Shown: piece by piece, positions 24,724-34,140 of the stretch
Position numbering within the stretch: the stretch's first letter is position 1
How the letters are laid out: each line of letters begins with the position of its first letter
Assembly: GCF_001940455.1 (NCBI RefSeq)
Contig: NZ_MKQR01000017.1
Coordinates: 318,782 to 382,781, forward strand
DNA: 64,000 nucleotides
Source: Actinokineospora bangkokensis
Lineage (GTDB): Bacteria; Actinomycetota; Actinomycetes; Mycobacteriales; Pseudonocardiaceae
Direction of reading: 5' to 3'
Program-made: the position numbers and the translations under genes
Notes under the pieces: generated by a model
Databases searched by the model: none
The model's input: the letters and a program-made list of their open reading frames with translations, nothing else
Told to the model about the DNA's origin: nothing

Positions 24724-25554
24724 TCACTTCACCCCGGTGCGGCTCACCCCCTGCACGAAGTACCGCTGGAACACCAGGAACAGCAGCACCATCGGCAACA
24801 CGGACAGCAGCGCGAACGCCATGGTGCCGCCGTAGTCCGAGCCGTACTGGCCCTGCAGGTAGAGCAGGCCCACCGGGGCGGTGAACAGGCGGTTCTCCTT
24901 CAGCGCGATCAGCGGCCAGGCGAAGTCGTTCCAGCTCTGGAGCAGGGACATGAAGAACAGCACCGCCAGCAGCGGCCGCGACAGCGGGAGCACGATGCCG
25001 AAGAACACCCTGGCGTGCCCGGCGCCGTCGATCCGCGCCGCCTCCACCAGCTCGCGCGGGATGTCCAGGATGGACTGGCGGGCCAGGAACACGCCGAACG
25101 CCGAGGCCACCGCGGGCAGGATGACCGCCCAGTACGTGCCGTAGAGGCCCAGGGAGATCACGAGCTTGAACTGCGCGACCATGATGACCTGCACGGGCAC
25201 CATCAGCGTCGACAGCGCCACCAGGAACACCGCCCCGGACCCGCGGAACCTCAGCTGTGCCAGGGCGTAGCCCGCCATCGTGCTCGTGGCGACGATGAGC
25301 AGCGACGACACCAGCGCGATCGCCACCGAGTTGCCGAACCACGTCAGCACGGGGTAGCTGTCGAACAGCGTGGTGAAGTTGTCGGTGGTGGGCGCGCCCG
25401 GCCACAGCCGCAGCCCGCCGCCGAGCAGCTCGGCGCGGCTGGTGAACGCGACCACGACCATCCAGTACAGCGGGAACAGCAGCACGGCGGCGAGCACCAG
25501 CGCCAGCAGCAGCCGCACGACCAGCCCCACCCGCTCGCGCACCGCGGCGCTCAT
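24724..25554 (-). CDS. Sugar ABC transporter permease, MalG type
   Basis: The 276-residue inner-membrane protein has six hydrophobic segments and the binding-protein-dependent EAA loop EAARIDGAGHARVFFGIVLPLSRP (near 185), plus the MalG-like N-terminus (FPLYWMVVVAFTSRAELLGGG). ATG at 25554 overlaps the stop of the MalF-type gene (ATGA), so the two subunits are coupled. It is the last gene of a three-gene importer operon. No ATPase gene is present; actinomycetes often supply a shared MsiK-type ATPase from elsewhere. Confidence 0.92.
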   Translation of the reverse strand: MSAAVRERVGLVVRLLLALVLAAVLLFPLYWMVVVAFTSRAELLGGGLRLWPGAPTTDNFTTLFDSYPVLTWFGNSVAIALVSSLLIVATSTMAGYALAQLRFRGSGAVFLVALSTLMVPVQVIMVAQFKLVISLGLYGTYWAVILPAVASAFGVFLARQSILDIPRELVEAARIDGAGHARVFFGIVLPLSRPLLAVLFFMSLLQSWNDFAWPLIALKENRLFTAPVGLLYLQGQYGSDYGGTMAFALLSVLPMVLLFLVFQRYFVQGVSRTGVK

Positions 25555-26459
25555 CCGGTCACCTCCGCGGACCTCGCCGCGCGCCAGCGCAGCACGGTGA
25601 AGGCGAGGGTGAGCAGCAGGAGCACCACGCCGATCGCGGCGGAGTAGCCGTGGTCGCGGGTGGTGAACGCGGTGTCGTAGGCGTAGGTGACCAGCACCGA
25701 CGTGGCGTCGCGCGGGCCGCCGCCGGTGAGCACGAAGACGATGTCGAACACCTGGAAGGAGTAGATCACGTTCATCACCACCAGGAAGAACGACGAGGGC
25801 GCCAGCGCGGGCACCGTGACGGCGCGGAAGCGCTGCCAGCCGTTCGCGCCGTCCAACCGGCACGCCTCGTGCAGGGTCGGGTCGACGTTCTGCAGGCCCG
25901 CCAGGTAGATCAGCGCGTTGAACCCCACCCGCCACCACAGCGTCACCAGCACCACCGAGGCGAACGCGGCGGTGCCCCCGGACTGCCACTGCACCGCGGG
26001 CAGGCCCAGGGCGCCGAGCAGCCCGTTGAGCACGCCGTTGTTCTCGTTGAACACCAACGCCCCGGTGAGCGCGGTGGCCACCCCGGACACCGCCATCGGC
26101 AGCACGACGACGGAGCGGAAGAACCCGCGCGCGGGCAGCAGCGAGTTCAGCAGCACCGCCGCGCCCAGGCCCAGCGCCATCGACACGGGCGTCACCACGG
26201 CGGTGAACAGCGCGGTGTTCGCCGTGGCGCGCCAGAAGTGCGGGTCGCCCAGCAGGCGGGTGTAGTTGTCCAGACCCGTCCAGGACGCGTCGCCGAAGCC
26301 GGTGTCGCGCTGGAAGCTGATCGTGACCGCCCACACCAGCGGCAGCAGCGCGAACAGCACCAGCACCAGCAGGTACGGCGAGAGGAACGCCCACGCCGCG
26401 CGCGCCTCCTGCCCGCCGCCCGCCCGACGCGCACGGGCCACGCCCGCCCCCGCGCTCAC
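25551..26459 (-). CDS. Sugar ABC transporter permease, MalF/UgpA type
   Basis: The 302-residue protein begins after a short basic stretch with AAWAFLSPYLLVLVLFALLPLVWAVTISFQ and has six membrane segments. Its EAA loop reads EACRLDGANGWQRFRAVTVPALAP. It pairs with the downstream MalG-type permease (4-nt overlap). GTG at 26459 overlaps the stop of the upstream binding-protein gene (GTGA). The substrate is probably a mono- or oligosaccharide, by family only. Confidence 0.92.
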   Translation of the reverse strand: MSAGAGVARARRAGGGQEARAAWAFLSPYLLVLVLFALLPLVWAVTISFQRDTGFGDASWTGLDNYTRLLGDPHFWRATANTALFTAVVTPVSMALGLGAAVLLNSLLPARGFFRSVVVLPMAVSGVATALTGALVFNENNGVLNGLLGALGLPAVQWQSGGTAAFASVVLVTLWWRVGFNALIYLAGLQNVDPTLHEACRLDGANGWQRFRAVTVPALAPSSFFLVVMNVIYSFQVFDIVFVLTGGGPRDATSVLVTYAYDTAFTTRDHGYSAAIGVVLLLLTLAFTVLRWRAARSAEVTG

Positions 26460-27799
26460 GGGGTGCGCGCCGTGGCCGCGGCGATGCCCTCGGACAGCGC
26501 CGCCAGGGTCGCACCGGTGTCGCGGTCGCCCACGAACGCCTCCTCCAGTTCGTCGCTGAGCACCGCGTTGATGGCGTCCATCGCGGGCGAGGCCACCTGC
26601 TCGGCGTCCTGCGGCAGCACGGTCGTGGCCTGCCCGAGGAACACCGGCGTCAGGTCGGGCCGGGCGGTGAACCGCAGGCCGCCGGAGACCAGGTCGCGGC
26701 GGGTGGGCAGGGCCGAGGACGCCACGCAGAACGAGCGCATCGGGTCCTCGCGGGTGACCAGCTCCAGGAACGCCGCCGCCAACTCGGGCTTGGCCGTGCC
26801 CGCCGTCGCGACCAGGGCGTTGCCGCCGAGGTCCCCGCCGCCGCGCACCCCGCGCGGGGCGAACGTGGCCCCCCACTCGAAGTCCAGCGTGGCGTCGGCG
26901 TCGGGCAGCAGGAACGCGCCGCCGAAGGTCATCGCCGTCGTCTGCCCGTACCAGGTGTCGCTGGCGTAGGTGGTCGACTTGACCGAGGAGTTCGGCGGCA
27001 CGAACCCGCGCCGGAAGAACCCCTGGGTGAACTCCAGCGCCGCCCGCCCGGCCGCCGAGTCCACCGCGGGCGCGCGCAGGTCCGGCGCCAGCACCCGGCC
27101 GTCGGCCTCGAACAGCCACGACAGCCACCGCGTCACCCCGGTCAGCTGCCAGTTGACCGCGAACGGGTACCGGTCCGGCGGCAGCGCCCGCCGCAGCGCC
27201 ACCGCGACCTGCTCGAACCGCTCCCACGTCCACGCCTCGTCGAGGGTGGTGGGGATGTCGGTGATCCCGGCCGAGCGCAGCGCCTCGGCGTTGTAGAGCA
27301 GCACGGAGGTGTCGGTGTGGTGCGGCACCCCGAAGGTCCGGTCCCCGCGCCGCACCGCCCGCCACATCGCGGGGGTGAACCGGTCCCCGAACCCGGCGGG
27401 CAGGTGCGGGCCGAGGTCGAGCAGCTGCTGTCCCCCCGCGTACACCCCGAACGTGTCGTAGTCCACCCGGAACACGTCCGGCGCCTGCCCGGCCTGCAAC
27501 TGCGCGTCGATGTTGGTGAAGAAGTTCTCGTACGGCGCGGTGTTGATGAGCACCCGCGTCCCCGGGTTCTCCCGCGTGAACGCGGCGGCCAGCTCGCGGA
27601 AGGCGCCGAGTTCGGCCTCCGTCCCCCACGTGGTGAACGACAACGCCCCCGGGTCGCCCGCCGCCGACCGCCGCGGCACGAACCCGCACGCGGAACCCCC
27701 CACCACCGCGACCACCGCACCCGCTGCGGCCAGGAACGCCCTGCGCCCCAACCGGTTCGGCCCAGCGCTCACCACACCGCCACCGACGCCCCGCCGCAC
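26456..27799 (-). CDS. Extracellular sugar-binding lipoprotein of an ABC importer (Tat-type signal)
   Basis: This protein of up to 447 residues has a twin-arginine signal (NRLGRRAFLAAAGAVVAVVGGSACG) with lipobox GSAC, so it would be exported folded and anchored by lipid on the outer face of the membrane. The mature part matches family 1 solute-binding proteins (LSFTTWGTEAELGAFRELAAAFTRENPGTRVLI; GVPHHTDTSVLLYNAEALRSAGI). The start is uncertain: GTG at 27799, or GTGs at 27775/27772 just before SAGPNRLGRR. It heads the operon with the two permease genes. Confidence 0.88.
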   Translation of the reverse strand: MRRGVGGGVVSAGPNRLGRRAFLAAAGAVVAVVGGSACGFVPRRSAAGDPGALSFTTWGTEAELGAFRELAAAFTRENPGTRVLINTAPYENFFTNIDAQLQAGQAPDVFRVDYDTFGVYAGGQQLLDLGPHLPAGFGDRFTPAMWRAVRRGDRTFGVPHHTDTSVLLYNAEALRSAGITDIPTTLDEAWTWERFEQVAVALRRALPPDRYPFAVNWQLTGVTRWLSWLFEADGRVLAPDLRAPAVDSAAGRAALEFTQGFFRRGFVPPNSSVKSTTYASDTWYGQTTAMTFGGAFLLPDADATLDFEWGATFAPRGVRGGGDLGGNALVATAGTAKPELAAAFLELVTREDPMRSFCVASSALPTRRDLVSGGLRFTARPDLTPVFLGQATTVLPQDAEQVASPAMDAINAVLSDELEEAFVGDRDTGATLAALSEGIAAATARTP

Positions 27800-27888
27800 G
27801 CCCGGCCGCCGACCGCCGTCTCCCCCGCAGGCTCTGCCATGGGCTCAATCTTGCAGCCTCACCCCCGGTTCGGCTGGCCGCCGAGCGC

Positions 27889-30660
27889 TCAGGGCTCGGG
27901 CGCGGGGCGGCCGCCCGAAGTGGACAGCGCCCGCTCGACCCTGACGCGCAGGTCCCGCACGACGTCGTGCCTGCCCTGTTCCCGGCACAGCCGCTCGGCC
28001 TCGGACCACGCCGCCGCCGCGCGGTCGGCGCGCCCGGCGCCGCTGTGGGCCTCGCCCAGCCGGATCAGGGTGTGGGTGCGGGCGTAGGTGCTGCCGAGGC
28101 TGTCCAGCAGCGCCGCCGCGCGCTCCAGGTGGCGGGTGGCGTCGGGGTCGCCGCCGCGGAGCGCGATCTCACCGAGGCTGTCGAGCGCCGCCGCCTCCAG
28201 GTCGCGGTCGCGCGCCCGCCGGGCGCGGCTGAGCGCCTCACCGCACAGCCGCGCGGCCGTGTCGTGGTGGTCCAGCCGGGAGTGGTAGAGGCCGATGGCG
28301 TTGAGCACCTGGATCTCGGCGCGCCCGAGGCCGAGCGCGCGATACCCGCCGAGCGCCTGCGCCGCGTGCTCGACGGCGCCGAGGTGGTCGTCGAACTCGC
28401 CGAGCGCCCACGCGAGGGTGTGGTGGGCCTGGGCGGTGCCGAGGTCGTCCCCCGCCGCTTCGCGCAGGGCCGTGCGCAGGTGGGTCAGCGCCACGCGCCG
28501 GTCGCCGCGGCGGGCGTGCGCGGCACCGAGCAGCCGGTGCGCGAGCGCGTGGGCCGTCGGGTCACCCAGCCGTTCCGCCGCCGCGCACCCGAGCGCGAGG
28601 GAGGTGACGTGGTCGGTGTCGTGGCCGCGCCGGTGGTGGTAGGTGTGCAGCGCCCACGCGAGGTCCCAGGCGCCGCGGTGGTCCCCCAGCCCGGCGGCGG
28701 TGCCCTGGGCGGCGAGGAGGCAGGCGTGCTCGGCGTCGAACCACGCCAGCGCGCGGTTCCTCGACCCCTCGTCCCCGCCCACTCCCGGCGGGTGCCTGCC
28801 CGGGTCGAGGGCGCGGTCGTGGGCGGTGGCGGCGCGGCCCAGGTGGGCGATGACCCGTCGCTGCGCGGCGCCCACCTCCTCGGGGTGGGCGCGCGCCTGC
28901 GCCTCGGCGTGCGCGCGGACCAGGTCGTGCATCCGGTACCGGCCCGGCACGGGGGCGTGCACCAGCGACACCGCCTCCAAGTCGTCGAGCAGGCGCGCCA
29001 CCTGGTCGGCGTCCACGCCCACCAGCGCCGCGGCGTTGTCGACACCGGTGTCCGGGCCGGGGCAGGCGCCGAGCAACCGGTAGAGGCGGCGCTGCTCCGG
29101 GTCGAGGTGGCGGGTGGACCAGGACAGCACGGCGGGCACGCTGGCGGCCGGATCGGCGTCGGAGAGCGCGTCCAAGCCCGCGCGCCGGATGTGCCCGACC
29201 AGGTCCGCGACGCCGAGGTGCGACCGGGTGCGCAGCCTCCCCGCCGCCACCGCCAGGGCGAGCGGGAACCCCCGGCAGGCCTCGACGAGGTCGGCGGTAC
29301 CGGGGTCAGCGCCGACGGCGGCGCCCAACCTGGCGGTGAGGAGCGCCAGCGACCCCGCCCGGTCCAGCGGCGCCAGGTCGACGTGGTGGGCCCACCGGGT
29401 GCTCACCAGGCCGGTGAGCCTGCGCCTGCTGGTGATCACGGTCGCGCACCGCCCACCACCGGGTAGCAGGTCGACGACCTGGGCCGCGTCGTGGGCGTTG
29501 TCGAGCACGACGAGCACCGCGCGGTCGGCCAGCGCGCTGCGCAGCAGGGCGGCGCGGTCCCGGGGATCGGTGCCCGCGTGCGCGGGGTCCACCCCCAGCG
29601 CGGTGAGGAATCCCCGGACAGCCGCGTCGGCGGTCACCGGTTCGCCCGGCCCGAAACCGCCGAGGTCGACGTGCAACTGCCCGTCCGGGAAGCGCGCCGC
29701 GCTGCGGTGCGCCCAGTGCAACGCGAGGGCGGTCTTGCCGATCCCCCCTGGGCCGGAGATCACCACGACGGGGTCCGGGCGTTCCCCCAGGACCGCGTCG
29801 AGGGCGCGCAACTGCTCGTCGCGGGCGCTGAGCACCGGGATGTCGGCGGGCAGCTGACGGGGCACGTCGGGCGGGGGTGCGGGAGCCCGCCCGGGGTGGG
29901 TGCCGTCGAGCAGTCGCGCGTGCAGCGCGGCGAACTCCGCACCCGGGCCGGTGCCCATCTCCGCGGCCAGGTCGCGCAGGTACACCTGGCAGGCCGCCAG
30001 CGCCTCGGCGTGGGCGCCCGCGGCGGCCAGGCAGCGCACGAGCAGCAGGTGCGTGGGTTCGCGCAGCGGGTTGGCCAGGGAGAGCGCCCGCAGCTCGTCC
30101 ACCAGGGCGGGCGCGGGGCGGCCCGCGTCGAGCTCGCCTGCCAGCAGCGCCTCGGTGGCGGTGAGGCGCTGCTCGGCCAACCGCGCGCGGTCGCCGTCGA
30201 GCGCGGGCAGGTCCACGTCGGCGAACGGCTCGCCGCGCCAGCAGCCCAGCGCCGAGCGCAGCAGGTCGGCGGCGAGGTCGCGCGACGACGCCCCGCCCGC
30301 CCTGGACACCAGGTCGCGGAACCGGTGCAGGTCCACCGACTCGTCCGGCACGTCGAGCGCGTAGCCGTGCGGGGCGGACCGGACAAGGGTCTTCGCCCGG
30401 TCCCCGAGCAGTTGGCGCAGCGCCCGGATGGTCTGCTGGACCACGTTGCGCGGGTCCCTGGGCAGGGGACGACCGCCCGGGGACCACAGCAGGTCCACCA
30501 CCCGGTCCACCGTGACGCCCGCGCCACGGGCCAGCAGCAGCGCGACCAGGACGCCCCGCCGGTTGGTGCCCGCGACCGCGACCTCGCGCCCCGCCGCGTC
30601 GCGGACCCGGAGCGGGCCGAGCACGTCGAAGGTGAAGCCCGCGACCCCCGAAGACGACAC
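27889..30660 (-). CDS. AfsR/SARP-family transcriptional regulator (SARP-BTAD-NB-ARC-TPR)
   Basis: The 923-residue protein has an OmpR-like winged helix at the N-terminus (FDVLGPLRVRDAAGREVAVAGTNRRGVLVALLLARG), a bacterial transcriptional activation domain (about 95-245), then an NB-ARC NTPase with P-loop GPGGIGKTAL near 298 and VLVVLDNAHDA (Walker B), and TPR-like repeats to the end. AfsR-type proteins activate secondary metabolism or adjacent small genes through heptamer repeats. GTG at 30660 has TACGCT 6 nt upstream, so its mRNA may be leaderless. It is divergent from a small secreted-protein gene with heptamers spaced at 11 bp between them. Confidence 0.92.
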   Translation of the reverse strand: MSSSGVAGFTFDVLGPLRVRDAAGREVAVAGTNRRGVLVALLLARGAGVTVDRVVDLLWSPGGRPLPRDPRNVVQQTIRALRQLLGDRAKTLVRSAPHGYALDVPDESVDLHRFRDLVSRAGGASSRDLAADLLRSALGCWRGEPFADVDLPALDGDRARLAEQRLTATEALLAGELDAGRPAPALVDELRALSLANPLREPTHLLLVRCLAAAGAHAEALAACQVYLRDLAAEMGTGPGAEFAALHARLLDGTHPGRAPAPPPDVPRQLPADIPVLSARDEQLRALDAVLGERPDPVVVISGPGGIGKTALALHWAHRSAARFPDGQLHVDLGGFGPGEPVTADAAVRGFLTALGVDPAHAGTDPRDRAALLRSALADRAVLVVLDNAHDAAQVVDLLPGGGRCATVITSRRRLTGLVSTRWAHHVDLAPLDRAGSLALLTARLGAAVGADPGTADLVEACRGFPLALAVAAGRLRTRSHLGVADLVGHIRRAGLDALSDADPAASVPAVLSWSTRHLDPEQRRLYRLLGACPGPDTGVDNAAALVGVDADQVARLLDDLEAVSLVHAPVPGRYRMHDLVRAHAEAQARAHPEEVGAAQRRVIAHLGRAATAHDRALDPGRHPPGVGGDEGSRNRALAWFDAEHACLLAAQGTAAGLGDHRGAWDLAWALHTYHHRRGHDTDHVTSLALGCAAAERLGDPTAHALAHRLLGAAHARRGDRRVALTHLRTALREAAGDDLGTAQAHHTLAWALGEFDDHLGAVEHAAQALGGYRALGLGRAEIQVLNAIGLYHSRLDHHDTAARLCGEALSRARRARDRDLEAAALDSLGEIALRGGDPDATRHLERAAALLDSLGSTYARTHTLIRLGEAHSGAGRADRAAAAWSEAERLCREQGRHDVVRDLRVRVERALSTSGGRPAPEP

Positions 30661-30732
30661 ATCCTCAGCGTAGGTGGGGCAGGGGCGGCGCGCACGCCCC
30701 CCGGCAGGACAGATCGAGGACAACCCGGCAGC

Positions 30733-30760
30733 TCAGCGCCGGTTCAGCGCCGATTCAGCG
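30733..30760 (+). promoter_or_regulatory. Three heptamer direct repeats with 11-bp period (SARP-type binding site)
   Basis: TCAGCG occurs at 30733, 30744 and 30755, exactly 11 bp (one helical turn) apart; the last two are TTCAGCG. SARP regulators bind such heptamers at 11-bp spacing beside the -35 region. The site lies between the AfsR-like gene and the small secreted-protein gene. Confidence 0.65.
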
Positions 30761-30823
30761 ATCCCGTCGACAGTTGACCAAGCCAACGAGCGGTTGGTGG
30801 ACGACAACCGGAAGGCGGACGGC

Positions 30824-31204
30824 ATGAAGCACATCGGCACGGTCCTCGCCCTGGCGGGGGCATTCGCGATCACGGGGGCGACCGTCGGGGCGACAGGCGC
30901 CTCGGCGTCCCCCGCGGGGGCGCAGAGCTGGCACGAGGCCAGCGTGGGGGGCGGCAACTCCGGCGGGGCGGTGACGCTCCGGGACTGCTACCACCCGACC
31001 CAGACCCCCACCACGAGCTGCGGCCCCGTCGCGTCGGTGCCCACCGGCACGGTGGTGCACGTGGTGTGCCAGGCGGGCGGCCAGAACATCTACGGCAACG
31101 CCGTCTGGGACTACGTCGTGACCCCCTACGGCGAGGGCTACATGGCGGACTACTACCTGTTCACCGGGTACGACGGCTGGATCCCGAGCGTCGACCGCTG
31201 CTAG
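30824..31204 (+). CDS. Small secreted protein, SH3-like
   Basis: The 126-residue protein has a clear signal peptide (MKHIGTVLALAGAFAITGATVGATGASA). The mature domain of roughly 95 residues contains four cysteines (DCYHP, TSCGP, VVCQAG, C-terminal DRC), likely two disulfides. It resembles bacterial SH3-like secreted proteins: VASVPTGTVVHVVCQAGGQNIYGNAVWDYV, where W-D-Y/W is typical of these folds. The ATG at 30824 is set by the signal peptide. The AfsR-like gene is divergent and SARP-type repeats lie upstream, so it is a likely SARP target, comparable in layout to afsR-afsS, though AfsS is not secreted. Confidence 0.8.
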   Translation: MKHIGTVLALAGAFAITGATVGATGASASPAGAQSWHEASVGGGNSGGAVTLRDCYHPTQTPTTSCGPVASVPTGTVVHVVCQAGGQNIYGNAVWDYVVTPYGEGYMADYYLFTGYDGWIPSVDRC

Positions 31205-31213
31205 CGCGCACCC

Positions 31214-31249
31214 CGCTCGGGGGACGGGCACCCGCCCGTCCCCCGAGCG
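31214..31249. terminator. Bidirectional hairpin between convergent genes
   Basis: A 16-bp perfect stem (31214-31229 with 31234-31249; arm core GCTCGGGGGACGGGC) closes a 4-nt loop (ACCC). It fills the gap between the secreted-protein stop and the acyl-CoA ligase stop. Confidence 0.85.
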
Positions 31250-31258
31250 CGACGGGGC

Positions 31259-32776
31259 TCAGGGCTTGAGGTCGCGCTTGAGGATCTTGCCGGTGGGGCC
31301 CTTGGGGAGGGTGTCGACGAAGGTGATGCCGCGGGGGTACTTGTAGGCGGCGAGGTGCTGCTTGCAGTGCTCGACCAGGTCCTGCTCGGTGGTGGTGGAG
31401 CCCGGTTCGAGGGTGACGTAGGCGATGACCTCCTCGCCGAGGCGGGAGTCCGGCTTGCCGATGACGGCGGCCTCGACGACGGCGGGGTGCTCGTAGAGGA
31501 CTTCCTCGACCTCGCGGGGGTAGACGTTGTAGCCGCCGCGGATGATGAGGTCCTTGAGGCGGTCGACGACGAAGAAGTAGCCGTCCTCGTCCTGGTAGCC
31601 CAGGTCGCCGGAGTGGAACCAGCCGTCGCGGAGGGCGGCGGCGGTGTCCTCGGGGCGCTTGTAGTAGCCCTTCATGACGTTGTGGCCGCGGATGACGATC
31701 TCCCCGACGTGGGCCGCACCGCGCGGGAGCTCGGTGCCGTCGGGGTCGACGACCTTGGTGTCCACGCCCCAGATCGGCTTGCCGATGGACAGGACCTTGC
31801 GGTCCTGGGCGCTGGTGTTGAACGTGGTGGTGCTGGCGGTCTCCGACAGCCCGTAGCCCTCCAGCACGACCACGCCGGGGAACTTCTCCTCGAAGGCGCG
31901 GATCACCTCGCCGGGCATCGAGGCGCCGCCGGAGAGCGCGGCGCGCAGGCTGGTCAGGTCGCGGCCCTCGGCCGGGTGGTGCAGCAGGGCGACGAACATC
32001 GTCGGCACGCCCAGGAACAGGGTGCACCGGTGCGCCTCGACCGCGTCGAGGACGGCGGCGGGTTCGAAGCGCGGGACGAGCACGAGCGTGGCGCCGAAGC
32101 GCACCGCCACGTTGAGCACGCTGGAGAGCCCGAAGACGTGGAACAGCGGCAGCACGGCCACCGACACGTCGTCGGGGCGGGCGCCGAAGATCGAACCGGC
32201 CAGGGTGCAGTTCATGTAGAGCTGGAAGTGGCTCAGCTCGGCGCCCTTGGGCTTGCCGGTGGTGCCGCTGGTGTAGAGCAGCACGGCGGTGTCCTCGGCG
32301 GACCCGGCGTGGAACAGGCCGGTGTCCTGCGCGGCGAGCAGGTCGTCGAAGGGCAGCGCGCCCGCGGGCGGCGGGGCGCCGGTGGCGCTGACGACGTAGG
32401 TCGCCACCCCGCCCGCCCTGGCCGCGCCGTCGACGGCGGAGGCGGTGAACAGCTCGAAGGTGATCAGCGCCCGGGAGTCGCTGTCGGTGAGGTGGTAGGC
32501 GATCTCGGTCGCGGTCAGCAGCGGGTTGAGCGGCACCACGACCAGCCCGGCCTTGAGCGCGCCGAAGTAGGCGAGCAGGAACTGCGGCACGTTGGGCAGG
32601 TGCACCGCGACCTTGTCCCCCGGCCGCAGGCCGAGCCCGCGCAGCGCGGTGGCCACCCGCCCGGACAGCGCGTCCACCTGGGCGTAGGTGACCGCGCGGT
32701 CACCGGCGTGCGCGAGCGGTTTGTCCGGGTGGGCGGCCGCGGACTCGCGGAGGATCGTGGCGAGGTTGAACGACAT
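31259..32776 (-). CDS. Long-chain fatty-acid-CoA ligase (AMP-forming)
   Basis: The 505-residue protein is an ANL-superfamily ligase: TAVLLYTSGTTGKPKGAELSH (A3 P-loop), EGYGLSETASTTTFN (A5), HSGDLGYQDEDGYFFVVDRLKDLIIRGGYNVYPREVEEVL (A7/A8) and catalytic Lys in GPTGKILKRDL near the C-terminus. It would activate a fatty or other carboxylic acid to its CoA thioester. ATG at 32776 has AAGGAG upstream. It is the last gene of a four-gene acyl-CoA degradation operon. Confidence 0.92.
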   Translation of the reverse strand: MSFNLATILRESAAAHPDKPLAHAGDRAVTYAQVDALSGRVATALRGLGLRPGDKVAVHLPNVPQFLLAYFGALKAGLVVVPLNPLLTATEIAYHLTDSDSRALITFELFTASAVDGAARAGGVATYVVSATGAPPPAGALPFDDLLAAQDTGLFHAGSAEDTAVLLYTSGTTGKPKGAELSHFQLYMNCTLAGSIFGARPDDVSVAVLPLFHVFGLSSVLNVAVRFGATLVLVPRFEPAAVLDAVEAHRCTLFLGVPTMFVALLHHPAEGRDLTSLRAALSGGASMPGEVIRAFEEKFPGVVVLEGYGLSETASTTTFNTSAQDRKVLSIGKPIWGVDTKVVDPDGTELPRGAAHVGEIVIRGHNVMKGYYKRPEDTAAALRDGWFHSGDLGYQDEDGYFFVVDRLKDLIIRGGYNVYPREVEEVLYEHPAVVEAAVIGKPDSRLGEEVIAYVTLEPGSTTTEQDLVEHCKQHLAAYKYPRGITFVDTLPKGPTGKILKRDLKP

Positions 32777-32822
32777 CGATGTGGTTCTCCTTCACGCGTG
32801 CGGTGCCCGCGGCCGGGCCGGG

Positions 32823-34055
32823 TCAGCGGGCCTCTCGGGCGGCGGCCTGGCGGCGCAGCTCGCTCTTGGCCAGCGCGTTCTTGTGGACCTCGTCGGGGCC
32901 GTCGGCGAAGCGCAGCGTCCGCACGCCCGCGTACATCGCCGCCAGCGGGAAGTCCTGGGACAGGCCCCCGGCGCCGTGCACCTGGATGGCCTTGTCCAGG
33001 ATCCACTGCACGGTCTCCGGGGTGGCGATCTTGATGGCCTGGATCTCGGTGTGCGCGCCCTTGTTGCCGACGGTGTCCATCAGCCACGCGGTCTTGAGCA
33101 CCAGCAGCCGCAGCTGCTCCAGCTTGACCCGCGCCTCGGCGATCCAGGTGCGCACCACGCCCTGCTCGGCGATCGGCCTGCCGAAGGCCACCCGGTCCTC
33201 GGCGCGCGCGCACATCAGCTCGATGGCCCGCTCGGCGATGCCGATGCTGCGCATGCAGTGGTGGATGCGGCCGGGGCCGAGCCGGGCCTGGGCGATGCCG
33301 AAGCCCTCGCCCTCGCCGCCGATCAGGTTGGTCACCGGCACCCGCACGTCGGTGAACGACAGCTCGGCGTGCCCGCCGTGGTCGTGGTCGTCGTAGCCGA
33401 GCACGTGCATGGGCCGGTGCACCTCGACGCCCGGGGTGTCGCGCTCGATGAGGACCATCGACTGCTGGCGGTGCCGGTCGGCGGTGGGGTCGGTCTTGCC
33501 CATCACGATGAACACCGCGCAGTTGGGGTTCATCGCGCCGGTGATCCACCACTTGCGACCGTTGACGACGTACTCGTCGCCGTCGCGCTCGATGCGGGTG
33601 GCGATGTTGGTCGCGTCCGAGGAGGCCACGGCGGGCTCGGTCATCGCGAACGCCGAGCGCACCTCGGCGTTGAGCAGCGGGGTGAGCCAGCGCCGCTTCT
33701 GCTCCGGGGTGCCGAACAGCGACAGCACCTCCATGTTGCCGGTGTCGGGCGCCGCGCAGTTCATCGCCGCCGGGGCCAGGTGCCCGCTGCGGCCGGAGAT
33801 CTCCGCGAGCGGGGCGTACTGGAGGTTGGTCAGGCCGCCGCCCTCGGCACCGGGCAGGAACAGGTTCCACAGGCCGAGCTCGCGCGCCCGCTCCCGCAGC
33901 TGCGCCAGGACCGGCGCGGAGTCCCAGGCCCACCTGTCGCCCAGCTCCGCGAGCTGCTGCCCGAAGACGGCCTCCGCCGGGTAGACGTGGCTGTCCATGA
34001 AGTCGAGCATCGTCGCCCGCAGCTCCTCGGTGCGGGCGTCGTAGGCGAAGTCCAT
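32823..34055 (-). CDS. Acyl-CoA dehydrogenase
   Basis: The 410-residue protein matches the larger acyl-CoA dehydrogenases: SAFAMTEPAVASSDATNIATRIERDGDEYVVNGRKWWITGA (FAD-binding middle domain), then QAIKIATPETVQWILDKAIQVHGAGGLSQDFPLAAMYAGVRTLRFADGPDEVHKNALAK at the C-terminus. It introduces the alpha-beta double bond in acyl-CoA, passing electrons to ETF. ATG at 34055 follows AAGGAGC. It lies between the SDR and ligase genes on one transcript. Confidence 0.93.
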   Translation of the reverse strand: MDFAYDARTEELRATMLDFMDSHVYPAEAVFGQQLAELGDRWAWDSAPVLAQLRERARELGLWNLFLPGAEGGGLTNLQYAPLAEISGRSGHLAPAAMNCAAPDTGNMEVLSLFGTPEQKRRWLTPLLNAEVRSAFAMTEPAVASSDATNIATRIERDGDEYVVNGRKWWITGAMNPNCAVFIVMGKTDPTADRHRQQSMVLIERDTPGVEVHRPMHVLGYDDHDHGGHAELSFTDVRVPVTNLIGGEGEGFGIAQARLGPGRIHHCMRSIGIAERAIELMCARAEDRVAFGRPIAEQGVVRTWIAEARVKLEQLRLLVLKTAWLMDTVGNKGAHTEIQAIKIATPETVQWILDKAIQVHGAGGLSQDFPLAAMYAGVRTLRFADGPDEVHKNALAKSELRRQAAAREAR

Positions 34056-34140
34056 CAGCGGTGCTCCTTCGGGGTCGGGCGGGCGTCGCGCTCCACACTG
34101 CCAGGCGCGGGTGCCCGCACGCCGTGCGGGCGCGATGGGC

